64,000 nt of DNA, taken from positions 1-64,000 of the forward strand of contig NZ_JBEXAE010000010.1 of assembly GCF_040566695.1 (NCBI RefSeq), in the 5' to 3' direction. This DNA comes from Sediminicola arcticus. Lineage in GTDB: Bacteria; Bacteroidota; Bacteroidia; Flavobacteriales; Flavobacteriaceae. The notes below the pieces were generated by a model. That model made no database searches and had not been told where the DNA came from. It was given only the letters and a program-made list of their open reading frames with translations. How positions within the stretch are numbered: the stretch's first letter is position 1; the number at the start of each line of letters is the position of its first letter. Positions 8,767 to 16,902 of the stretch are shown here, one piece after another. Both the position numbers and the translations under genes were made by a program.

Positions 8767-9930
8767 TTAAGAGGATTTTTTGAGTATACTTATTAATCCA
8801 AAGATAGGCCCAATTCCTAAAATGGTAAATATATAAGTGGGATCCATACGATCTACCAATACTGATAATACCTGTATACTCACAATACTGATAGAAAAAC
8901 CGATACAGTTAACAAGGGTCAAGGCTGTGCCTTTTAATTGAGCCGGAGCAGAAGAAGCCACCATGGTAGAAAATTGAGGGGAATCGGATACTACGACCAT
9001 GCCCCAGAAGGAAAATAAAAGTAAAAAGTAAGGGGATGGCAATTGAAATAGCAGAGGAGAAATAAAGCATAATGCACCGGAAATAACTAAAGACAAAACG
9101 GCTACTTTTTTACTGCCTTTTTTTAGGGAAATATATCCTCCAAGGATACAAGAAATAAAGCCTAAGGCAATTATTATAAAGACCCAAATGGAAACAGGAA
9201 CATTGGTATTACTTACCGAATTGAACGTTCTAATTGCAAAAGGGAGGAATGCCCAAAAGGCATAAAGCTCCCACATATGACCAAAATAACCAAAGGCGGC
9301 TTTTTTAAAAGTCGGTATTTTAAAAAGCGTAATCCCCGCTTTGAGCTGTAAAAGAGTGCTGGGTCGTCTAAAGGGGCCATTGGGCACGAATAAATACATG
9401 GAAAATCCACCACAAATAGCTAAGCATGAGGTTATTATGATTACTGAAGTGTAATCGGTGCCCAGGGACATTCCTTTAATCGCGTGGGGAAAGGAAGTGC
9501 CCAATACCAAAGCACCAACAAGAAATCCCAGAGCTTTACCTAGTCCTTTTTCATAATAATCGGATGCAATTTTCATCCCTACCGGATAAATACCTGCCAA
9601 GAAAAAGCCAGTGGTAAATCTTGCAGATAGCAGCCTAAATTCTGTTAGGTGATCTAAAAGGAGTAGTGCATTGCAGGAGGCAGCCAGGATGGCACAACCT
9701 AAAAAGAGTTTGGAAGGCGAGAATCGATCAACGAGCATCAAGGCAGCGAATACTAAGGTGCCAGAAATAAATCCTAATTGCACGGAAGACAGCATTAGCC
9801 CTGTCAATCCTGGTTTAAGGTTATGGTATTCTGCTAAATCTCCTACTATGGCATTCCCTGCGAACCATAAAGAAGTGCAGGCAAACTGGGAAAAAATAAT
9901 AACCGGAAGGATATGGGTTTTATTCTTCAA
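8767..9930 (-). CDS. MFS transporter
   Basis: Integral inner-membrane protein of the major facilitator superfamily, 387 aa with about 12 hydrophobic segments. The N-terminal half contains SLWFAGNAIVGDL and, after TM2, the loop MLVDRFSPSKLF corresponding to the MFS motif-A region. A second-half repeat begins near residue 210. There is no signal peptide. It starts 2 bp after the stop of the beta-propeller/NTF2-like gene, so the two are almost certainly co-transcribed and probably belong to the same transcription unit as otsBA upstream. The substrate cannot be inferred. A link to trehalose or peptide export is possible only by neighbourhood. Confidence 0.82.
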   Translation of the reverse strand: MKNKTHILPVIIFSQFACTSLWFAGNAIVGDLAEYHNLKPGLTGLMLSSVQLGFISGTLVFAALMLVDRFSPSKLFLGCAILAASCNALLLLDHLTEFRLLSARFTTGFFLAGIYPVGMKIASDYYEKGLGKALGFLVGALVLGTSFPHAIKGMSLGTDYTSVIIITSCLAICGGFSMYLFVPNGPFRRPSTLLQLKAGITLFKIPTFKKAAFGYFGHMWELYAFWAFLPFAIRTFNSVSNTNVPVSIWVFIIIALGFISCILGGYISLKKGSKKVAVLSLVISGALCFISPLLFQLPSPYFLLLFSFWGMVVVSDSPQFSTMVASSAPAQLKGTALTLVNCIGFSISIVSIQVLSVLVDRMDPTYIFTILGIGPIFGLISILKKSS

Positions 9931-9932
9931 GG

Positions 9933-11120
9933 TTAAGGCTCTACATAATAGGTAAGACTAGCTATTTTTCCATTGACCACGGTATAAAAATATGTTGTTT
10001 CAACGGTCTCTTCATTTGCGATGATCAAGGCTTCATGGTATACTTTATTATCCAGCACCATTTTCTCTATGATGCTATAATTTAGATCAGGGGTGGCATC
10101 AAAATAAGAAGTAAATCCGTTTTTAATCATTTCTTTGCCTTCATATAGGAGGAGACCACCATAGCCATACACGTTGGCATCTTCGGAAAACGTATCTAAA
10201 AATCCATTAACATCCCTGGAATTAAAAGCTTCTATCAGTTTTTGCACGACTATTTCTGGGGAAATGTCAGCTACCATGGCCAGTTGTGTCCCATTGGAGT
10301 TGACCGCCAATCTTGAAATTATATTAATTTCAGTTCCCTCAAAAATGTGGACCAACTTCCAATCTTTGTCTTTTTTAGGATGGTAACTAAAAAGTTTATT
10401 TCCAAAGCCAGTAAATAAACTACCATCTGATAGCCAGCACACGTCATCTTTCATTAAATATGTGCGGATAATTTCTTTAGTTGCCCCAGTAATAGGATCT
10501 AAGGATTTAATGATTCCTAAAGGATCTTCCTTACTAATATAACTGATCAGATTGGTGTTTGGAATTCTTTGAAGCGATCTGCCTACGTTTTTTTGAACGG
10601 TATAATTTGAATTGTCCTTAAAATTGGTAACCAAAAGGTCCATTCCCTTCTCTGTGAGGACTGATGTTATTAGAATATGTGGATTGAACCAAAGATGGTA
10701 CCCTACTTTCAAATCTTTTAAAAGAATTTCTGGCTCCGTTTTGGAAAGGGAGTATCGATATAATAATTGGGTGCCGTTTTTGTCTAATCGAATAGCCGAA
10801 ATGTCATCTGTGCCTAGTATTCGAAACGGAGAATATTCACTTCCATTTTGGGTATCCGATAGCCAAGAACTTTTCCCATTCTTGATCTCGTATTTTTTTA
10901 TATCTGTTTGTCCTTCTTTGGTAGAGGAAAACAATAGGTGTTCATTATCAAAAAATGAAGGCTGGTTGTCATACCCTTCATTATTTGAAATATTTATAGG
11001 GCTTAGAAAAACCACACTATCCCCAACTTTTTTAATATCCATGAGATAGACCTCGGGATTTGTTTGGCAGTATAGCGCCAAGGGCAAATAACAAAGCAGA
11101 ATGGCCAGTAATTTTTTCAT
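9933..11120 (-). CDS. Secreted beta-propeller protein fused to a C-terminal NTF2/SnoaL-like domain
   Basis: Exported protein of unknown function. The N-terminus is a signal peptide (KKLLAILLCYLPLALYC). Residues 35-285 consist of WD40/TolB-like blades, visible as repeats of the kind NGTQLLYRYSL and NGTQLAMVAD that follow PSF.DNEHLLFSS. From I290 to the end the sequence changes to an NTF2/SnoaL-like fold (VVQKLIEAFNSRDVNGFLD, then TFSEDANVYGYGG and a final beta-sheet ending LTYYVEP), the type used in steroid-isomerase-like and nutrient-sensing domains. The fusion is unusual. The gene is 20 bp downstream of otsBA and 2 bp upstream of the MFS gene, so it is probably in one operon with them. The catalytic residues of the NTF2-like domain cannot be assigned. 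Confidence 0.7.
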   Translation of the reverse strand: MKKLLAILLCYLPLALYCQTNPEVYLMDIKKVGDSVVFLSPINISNNEGYDNQPSFFDNEHLLFSSTKEGQTDIKKYEIKNGKSSWLSDTQNGSEYSPFRILGTDDISAIRLDKNGTQLLYRYSLSKTEPEILLKDLKVGYHLWFNPHILITSVLTEKGMDLLVTNFKDNSNYTVQKNVGRSLQRIPNTNLISYISKEDPLGIIKSLDPITGATKEIIRTYLMKDDVCWLSDGSLFTGFGNKLFSYHPKKDKDWKLVHIFEGTEINIISRLAVNSNGTQLAMVADISPEIVVQKLIEAFNSRDVNGFLDTFSEDANVYGYGGLLLYEGKEMIKNGFTSYFDATPDLNYSIIEKMVLDNKVYHEALIIANEETVETTYFYTVVNGKIASLTYYVEP

Positions 11121-11140
11121 AGAATTTTGATTGTAGAAAA

Positions 11141-13348
11141 CTATTTTATAAATCTACTCAAAAGATCCCTAACCTTTTTGGTGTTTTCAACGTAATATTT
11201 GGCTTGGGTCTTTTGCATTCCTACTTTAACAGTAACGGCATCATCGGGCAATTCTTCAAACATATACTCATCTGTCCAATCATCCCCAATGGCAAATACA
11301 AAATCATAATCATTGCCCGTAAGCATTTTTATAGCGGCACGGCCTTTGTTTACGCCACTGTTTTTTATTTCTAGCACTTTGTTTCCTGAAAGCACTGTGA
11401 GGTCGTCATTGGCTATGAGACTAGTCAAAACGGTCGTTAGTTCAGTGGCTCTCTTTTTTCCAAAATCAGGGTCCGTATTTCTATAGTGCCACGCCAAAGA
11501 ATAGTTTTTTTCTTCAATAAAAGATCCTGGTGTCCTATCTACAAACGATTCCAATACGGGTCTTATCTTGGACATCCAATCGTTTTTTATCTTTTCCAAT
11601 AGCGTAAAATCTTCTCCTTCTTTGGATAGCCAAACCCCATGCTCAGCAATCATATTGTATTTTTTGTGTAGGAACCATCGTTTGAAGGTGTCTGTATCCC
11701 GTCCGCTAATCAGATAAACATCCGTATTGTCTTGGGCATTTATATTGTCCAAGAGATCGTATAGATCTTCATCAGGACCTGCCTTTTGTGGATCTACGTG
11801 AAATCCGGACAGCGTACCATCGTAGTCAAAGAACAATAGTCTTCTTTTGGATGAGTGGTATTGATCTATAACCTTATCCAAGGTTTTTTTAGAAAGTAGT
11901 TTGGAGATAAATTTTTGGGTGGTTTCTCTTTGCTCCAAAAGGGATTTCATAAAATCGTTGGCCCATTTTTCCACATTATAGCGCTCCAATCGTTTTTGTA
12001 ATATGCTATTTCTCGCTATTTGCTCTTCCTTGGGCATGTGAATTGCTTGGATGAGGGCATCGGATATTTGGTCAAAATTATTTGGATTGATGAGCAGCGA
12101 TTCGTTCATTTCATTAGCAGAACCAGCCATTTCACTTAAAATAAGAACTCCTGTCTTATCAGTTCTAGTGGCAATATATTCTTTGGCTACCAAATTCATT
12201 CCATCCCGTATAGGTGTCAGTAGGGCTATATCGCTAGAGGTGTATAGATCAATTAAATTTTCAAAGGGCATGGACCTATAAAAGTACCAAATAGGGGTCC
12301 AGCTTACCGTAGCAAACTCCCCATTAATTCTCCCCACTAATTCATCAATCTCTTTCTTTAAAAGTTGGTATTGAGGCACATTGGATCTAGATGGTACGGC
12401 TAGGATAATTAGCCTTACCTTTTCTTTGTACTCGGGGTGTTTGTTGAGGAAATATTCAAAGGCATTTAGTCGTTTGGCGATCCCCTTGGAATAATCTAAT
12501 CTATCTATGGATAGAATTAGTTTGGCATCGGGGGTCGACTCTTTGTGTATATTAAGTCTGCGCTGTAACTCGGATTGCTTGTCGGCAGTATTTTTCTCAT
12601 GCTTGCTTGCCGCATCGCTAAACTTCTTATAATCGATACCCATAGGGAAGGAGTCCACTTTAATGACCCTCTCTTCAAGGTGTATTTCATTAAAACTTAC
12701 CTCCAGACCCAAAAGTCTCCTAACGGAACTTAAAAAATGACGTTCATAGTCATAGGTATGGAAACCGATGAGGTCCGATCCCAGTAATCCCCTTAAAATT
12801 TCTTTCCGCCATGGCAACGTTCTAAATATTTCATATGAAGGAAAAGGAATATGTAAAAAGAAGCCTATGGAGGTATTAGGACGTTTTTCCTTGACCATTT
12901 CAGGCACTAACATCAATTGATAGTCATGAACCCAAATAACATCATCGTCATCGGCCTTTTCTAAAATAGCATTAGCAAATTTTTGGTTCACAGCCTTATA
13001 CGTGTTCCAGCTGTCCGTTTCAAATTCTGCATATTCCAAAAAATAGTGAAATAAGGGCCATATGGTCCGGTTGCTAAAACCATAGTAAAAACCGTCAATT
13101 TCCTCACTCGTCAGGCTAACTTTAGAACAACCATTATCCTTAAGGGCCTTATCTATCTTAGGGTCCAATTCTTTAGGAATCTCTTCCTCTGTCAAACCAC
13201 TCCAACCAATCCAAAGACTATCACTTCCGGAATGCACAGATTTCATTCCAGTTGCTAATCCACCTACACTTGGTATGGCAGTGATTTCATCATTATCAAT
13301 TTGTAATTGAACAGGTAGTCTATTTGAGATTATGATAGTTTTGCCCAT
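11141..13348 (-). CDS. otsBA: Fused trehalose-6-phosphate synthase/phosphatase
   Basis: Bifunctional trehalose biosynthesis enzyme. Residues 1-475 are a GT20 synthase that makes trehalose-6-phosphate from UDP-glucose and glucose-6-phosphate. Visible motifs are H140-D-Y-Q-L, the phosphate-binding D282-R-L-D-Y-S-K288-G and LLTPIRDGMNLV for the nucleotide-sugar site. Residues 500-735 are a HAD phosphatase with D508-Y-D510-G-T and a late GDDWTDEYMF motif that binds Mg. Fusion of the two steps at 735 aa is common in Bacteroidota. The enzyme is cytoplasmic. It is divergent from a GH15 hydrolase gene across a 103-bp shared control region, which suggests a synthesis/turnover pair, and is likely first in an operon with the two genes downstream. 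The symbol follows the E. coli otsA and otsB parts. Confidence 0.95.
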   Translation of the reverse strand: MGKTIIISNRLPVQLQIDNDEITAIPSVGGLATGMKSVHSGSDSLWIGWSGLTEEEIPKELDPKIDKALKDNGCSKVSLTSEEIDGFYYGFSNRTIWPLFHYFLEYAEFETDSWNTYKAVNQKFANAILEKADDDDVIWVHDYQLMLVPEMVKEKRPNTSIGFFLHIPFPSYEIFRTLPWRKEILRGLLGSDLIGFHTYDYERHFLSSVRRLLGLEVSFNEIHLEERVIKVDSFPMGIDYKKFSDAASKHEKNTADKQSELQRRLNIHKESTPDAKLILSIDRLDYSKGIAKRLNAFEYFLNKHPEYKEKVRLIILAVPSRSNVPQYQLLKKEIDELVGRINGEFATVSWTPIWYFYRSMPFENLIDLYTSSDIALLTPIRDGMNLVAKEYIATRTDKTGVLILSEMAGSANEMNESLLINPNNFDQISDALIQAIHMPKEEQIARNSILQKRLERYNVEKWANDFMKSLLEQRETTQKFISKLLSKKTLDKVIDQYHSSKRRLLFFDYDGTLSGFHVDPQKAGPDEDLYDLLDNINAQDNTDVYLISGRDTDTFKRWFLHKKYNMIAEHGVWLSKEGEDFTLLEKIKNDWMSKIRPVLESFVDRTPGSFIEEKNYSLAWHYRNTDPDFGKKRATELTTVLTSLIANDDLTVLSGNKVLEIKNSGVNKGRAAIKMLTGNDYDFVFAIGDDWTDEYMFEELPDDAVTVKVGMQKTQAKYYVENTKKVRDLLSRFIK

Positions 13349-13451
13349 AAAATGAAATATTTTGGATTAAATAGCTCTATTTTTTCCTAAATTTCGACAA
13401 AACGAATACTAAAAGCAACTTTAAGGGTTGTAAATAATGCTTATTTAGGAT

Positions 13452-15260
13452 ATGGATAATTTAGACTATGGAATAATAGGAAATTGTAGAAGTGCTGCAC
13501 TAATTTCCAAGAATGGCTCATTGGATTGGTGCTGTTTGCCAGAATTTGATTCTTCTTCTGTATTTGCCAAAATATTGGATGATGAAAAAGGAGGTAGTTT
13601 TGAAATATTGGTTACTGATGACTATTCTATTGCACAAGAATACGAGGAAAATACATGTATTTTAATCACTACTTTCTCTGATGGTCAAAATACTTTTGAA
13701 GTACATGATTTTATGCCTCGTTACTATAGTGAGGATGGCGGATGTCATACGCCGCCTGAGATTGTGAGATATATCAAATACATCAAAGGGTGTCCAAAAT
13801 TTAAAGTGGTCTATAATCCTAAGTTAGAATATGCACTTGGTGAAACCATATGTTATATTAAGCCCAATTTTATAGCTAGCCTTACCCATGCAGTAAAATT
13901 TGATACGGTATTTCTTTATACATCCTTTGATAAAGAAAAGGTGGTTAATGGAGAAGAAATAGCACTTAATGAATCAGGATATTTCTTGTTGGGTTATAAC
14001 GAAAAGATATTTTTGCCCGACACCAAGAAAATGTACCTTCTTCTTCAGCGTACCAAAGTATATTGGTTAAACTGGGTGGAACGCACGCCCACCTATAAGA
14101 AATTTAATGAACAGATCATTCGTAGCGCACTTACCTTAAAACTATTAACCTATGACAAGACTGGTGCCGTTTTGGCGGCCGCTACCACCTCTTTACCAGA
14201 AACTATAGGTGAAGTTCGCAATTGGGATTATCGTTTCTGTTGGATAAGAGATGCCTCCATGGTCATCAAGGTCGTTTCGGAACTTGGACATAAGAATATA
14301 GCCAAGAGATATTTACAGTTTATTATAGATATTATTCCTGATAAGGATGAAAAATTACAGATCATGTATGGCATCAATAAGGAGAAAAACCTGACTGAAG
14401 AAACCTTGGATCATTTGAGCGGCTATAAAGGATCCAAGCCAGTTCGGATTGGAAATGCAGCATACAAACAACGTCAAAATGATATTTATGGGATTTTGAT
14501 GGATGTGATCTATGAACAGTTGGTGAAATTTGATACCGACATAGATAATGGAGAAGAACTATGGACTATCACCAAGGGAATCGTGTGGATCGTTAACAAC
14601 CATTGGCAAGAACCAGACAAGGGAATTTGGGAGTTTCGTACAGAAGATCGACATTTTACATTTTCAAAAATATTGTGCTGGGTTGCTTTGGATAGGGCTA
14701 TAAAGGTTGCCAAAATATTCGGAAAGAAACATAAGATTAAAAAATGGAAGGTATTGGAACAGGAGATCAAACAGGATATTTATGCCAATGCATGGAACGA
14801 AGAGAAACAATCATTTACCCAGTCCTATGGATCCCTAGATCTGGATGCTTCAGTCCTTCTAATGGAATCCTATGGATTTATTGAGGCAAGGGATCCAAAA
14901 TTTATGAGTACGGTAAAAGCTATTGAGAAGGAATTGAGTAATGAAGGCTTAATGTACCGGTATAAAAACGAGGACGATTTTGGACTGCCATCTTCTTCAT
15001 TTACAATCTGCACTTTTTGGTTTATCAATAGTTTGTTTAAGATAGGGGAGGAAGAAAAAGCAATTAAGCATTTTGAAAAATTATTGTCCTACAGCAACCA
15101 TTTGGGACTTTTTAGTGAAGATATAGATTTTAAGACCAAACGCTTATTGGGTAATTTTCCTCAGGCTTATTCCCATTTGGCTTTGATAGAATGTGCTATT
15201 AATTTCTCCAAAAAAGATAGTGAGGCCAAGATTATGGAATCCTTCGGTAGCAAGGAATAG
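13452..15260 (+). CDS. GH15 family glycoside hydrolase (trehalase/glucoamylase-like)
   Basis: Cytoplasmic glycoside hydrolase of family 15, 602 aa. The N-terminal beta-sandwich begins with LDYGIIGNCRSAALI and SLDWCCLPEFDS, typical of bacterial GH15. The (alpha/alpha)6 barrel carries the signature R256-N-W-D-Y-R-F-C-W-I-R-D-A-S-M270, and a late acidic region (EARDPKF...ELSNEGLMYRY) fits the catalytic end. No signal peptide is seen. Bacterial members of this type include trehalases (actinobacterial) and glucoamylase-like enzymes. The position divergent from fused otsBA favours trehalose breakdown, but this is inference. A strong terminator follows at 15317. Confidence 0.88.
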   Translation: MDNLDYGIIGNCRSAALISKNGSLDWCCLPEFDSSSVFAKILDDEKGGSFEILVTDDYSIAQEYEENTCILITTFSDGQNTFEVHDFMPRYYSEDGGCHTPPEIVRYIKYIKGCPKFKVVYNPKLEYALGETICYIKPNFIASLTHAVKFDTVFLYTSFDKEKVVNGEEIALNESGYFLLGYNEKIFLPDTKKMYLLLQRTKVYWLNWVERTPTYKKFNEQIIRSALTLKLLTYDKTGAVLAAATTSLPETIGEVRNWDYRFCWIRDASMVIKVVSELGHKNIAKRYLQFIIDIIPDKDEKLQIMYGINKEKNLTEETLDHLSGYKGSKPVRIGNAAYKQRQNDIYGILMDVIYEQLVKFDTDIDNGEELWTITKGIVWIVNNHWQEPDKGIWEFRTEDRHFTFSKILCWVALDRAIKVAKIFGKKHKIKKWKVLEQEIKQDIYANAWNEEKQSFTQSYGSLDLDASVLLMESYGFIEARDPKFMSTVKAIEKELSNEGLMYRYKNEDDFGLPSSSFTICTFWFINSLFKIGEEEKAIKHFEKLLSYSNHLGLFSEDIDFKTKRLLGNFPQAYSHLALIECAINFSKKDSEAKIMESFGSKE

Positions 15261-15316
15261 TATTGGGTAGACTTATTAATAATTAAGAAATTTCACTTTT
15301 TGAAGTAACTACATTT

Positions 15317-15340
15317 AAACCCCCATAACTTGGGGGTTTT
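15317..15340. terminator. Hairpin terminator between convergent GH15 and decarboxylase genes
   Basis: AAACCCCCA / TGGGGGTTT stem with a 5-base loop and a short T run. It lies 56 bp after the GH15 stop and 10 bp past the stop of the opposing decarboxylase gene, so it may serve both. Confidence 0.75.
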
Positions 15341-15350
15341 CCCATTAATC

Positions 15351-16790
15351 CTAGGATTGTGTCAGAATAGGATGTACCAATGTTTTTATCTTGTTTAATA
15401 ATGCTACTAAATGTTTTTCATTTGTGAAAGGATTCATTAGGGTTGTTCTTAAATAGTGGATGCCCCTTAATTTAGTCTGAACGATATAAAATTCACCATC
15501 TTCCAAGAGAGCTTGACGTACTTTCTCATTGATGCTGTTCAAAGTTTGGTTATCCAAAGCCTTGTTTACATATCTAAAACAAACAATATTGCTCATTGGT
15601 TCAACCGCTATGTCAAAGCTTTTGTCTTTTTTGATGATTGCGGCAAACTGATGCCCTAAATCGTACAAAGTGTTTACATAATCATCAAAAATGCCTGCTC
15701 CATAAATTTTTAATAGTGTAAACCAATGTAGGCTCATCATAGTCTTGGTGCATTCAAAAGTACGTTTTGCCAAATTGTACCAGTCTTCCTCAGCGGATTG
15801 TTCCAATAAGTAATCAGCTTTTTGGATAAAGGTGGCATGTGAGTTGGTCCCATCTTTGAAAAGTAGTGCAGTGGTTAATGCCGGCATCATCATCATCTTA
15901 TGTCCGTCAATGACTACAGAATCTGCCATATCAATTCCCTTTACTAAATATTTATATGTTTTGGAAAATATAGAAGCTCCCCCATGGGCACCATCTACAT
16001 GGAACCATAGGTTATGCTTATGGCTGAAATTCGCAATGGTTTCTAAGTCATCAAAAATACCTGTTGAGGTGGAGGGTGCACTGCCTATGATGGCGAACAC
16101 TTTAATTCCATTTTCTTCTGCTTTTTGGTAATAGGACTCCAATTGTTTGGTATCCAAAGCAAAATCTTTAGTAGCTGGAATTTTTATGATTCCCTCTTCT
16201 CCTAACCCCATTATTCTAGCAGCTCTATCCACACAGTAATGAGCCTCTTCGCTTACTATAATGCCTAAACGTTCATTATTACCATCATTCCATACATTGT
16301 GTGATAGTTTGGCTTTACGGGCTGCGAGGAGGGCGGTAAGGTTCGCAAGGGTTCCTCCTGAGGTCAAAAATCCATTTGAATTGGAATCGTAACCTATTTT
16401 TTTACAAATAAAATCGGTTATTATCCTCTCCATGGCGGTTGGTGCCATCCCCATTTCATAAACGGCCATGCCATTGTTCAGTACCGAAGCAACCATGCCC
16501 GATAAGGCGGTAATGGGTAGGGTAGGAGCTACCTGATGCCCCATGTATTTAGGATGGTGAATGTGTATGGTATGATTTAGGACCTCTGGAAATAATTGCC
16601 TAGAATCTCCATTTTTTAAGTAGTCCATCCAAAATTCATGTTCGTCTTTTGGCGTATTCCATGATATGGTCTTTTCTGACTTTTCATGGATGGTGTTATC
16701 CAAATGATCTGCCAATTGGTCCACTAATTGATGCGCCATTGACCTAAATTCTTCTGGGTCATATGCTTTCTGTAATAGATCATTCTTCAT
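15351..16790 (-). CDS. PLP-dependent group II amino-acid decarboxylase
   Basis: Cytoplasmic pyridoxal-phosphate decarboxylase of the glutamate/aromatic-L-amino-acid/2,4-diaminobutyrate family, 479 aa. Landmarks are the phosphate-binding stretch GFLTSGGTLANL (residues 140-151), the cofactor-stacking H184 in EEAHYCVDRA, D266 in HVDGAHGG which contacts the pyridine nitrogen, and the Schiff-base lysine K298 in VIDGHKMMMMP. The substrate (Glu, Asp, diaminobutyrate or an aromatic amino acid) cannot be decided from sequence. The HKMMMMP context differs from the usual HKW of aromatic decarboxylases. It stands alone, bounded by the terminator at 15317 and the beta-oxidation terminator at 16838. Confidence 0.88.
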   Translation of the reverse strand: MKNDLLQKAYDPEEFRSMAHQLVDQLADHLDNTIHEKSEKTISWNTPKDEHEFWMDYLKNGDSRQLFPEVLNHTIHIHHPKYMGHQVAPTLPITALSGMVASVLNNGMAVYEMGMAPTAMERIITDFICKKIGYDSNSNGFLTSGGTLANLTALLAARKAKLSHNVWNDGNNERLGIIVSEEAHYCVDRAARIMGLGEEGIIKIPATKDFALDTKQLESYYQKAEENGIKVFAIIGSAPSTSTGIFDDLETIANFSHKHNLWFHVDGAHGGASIFSKTYKYLVKGIDMADSVVIDGHKMMMMPALTTALLFKDGTNSHATFIQKADYLLEQSAEEDWYNLAKRTFECTKTMMSLHWFTLLKIYGAGIFDDYVNTLYDLGHQFAAIIKKDKSFDIAVEPMSNIVCFRYVNKALDNQTLNSINEKVRQALLEDGEFYIVQTKLRGIHYLRTTLMNPFTNEKHLVALLNKIKTLVHPILTQS

Positions 16791-16837
16791 TTTATAAAAT
16801 TAGGCCGTTCCCAATACTAAAACAACCATTTTTACAT

Positions 16838-16870
16838 AAAAAAAACCGCTCCTTTTGTAGAGCGGTTTTT
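16838..16870 (-). terminator. Terminator of the beta-oxidation operon
   Basis: CCGCTC / GAGCGG stem with A/T extensions and an 8-base loop, giving a long U tract on the minus strand. It lies 32 bp past the acyl-CoA dehydrogenase stop and marks the end of the marR-fadB-fadA-fadE transcript. Confidence 0.8.
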
Positions 16871-16902
16871 GCAAGACCTTGTAGTCTAGATATCAATTGA
16901 AA

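Noticed and set aside
10612..11049. 145-codon plus-strand frame inside the propeller/NTF2 gene
   Set aside because: Antisense shadow of a gene with a signal peptide and clear domains.
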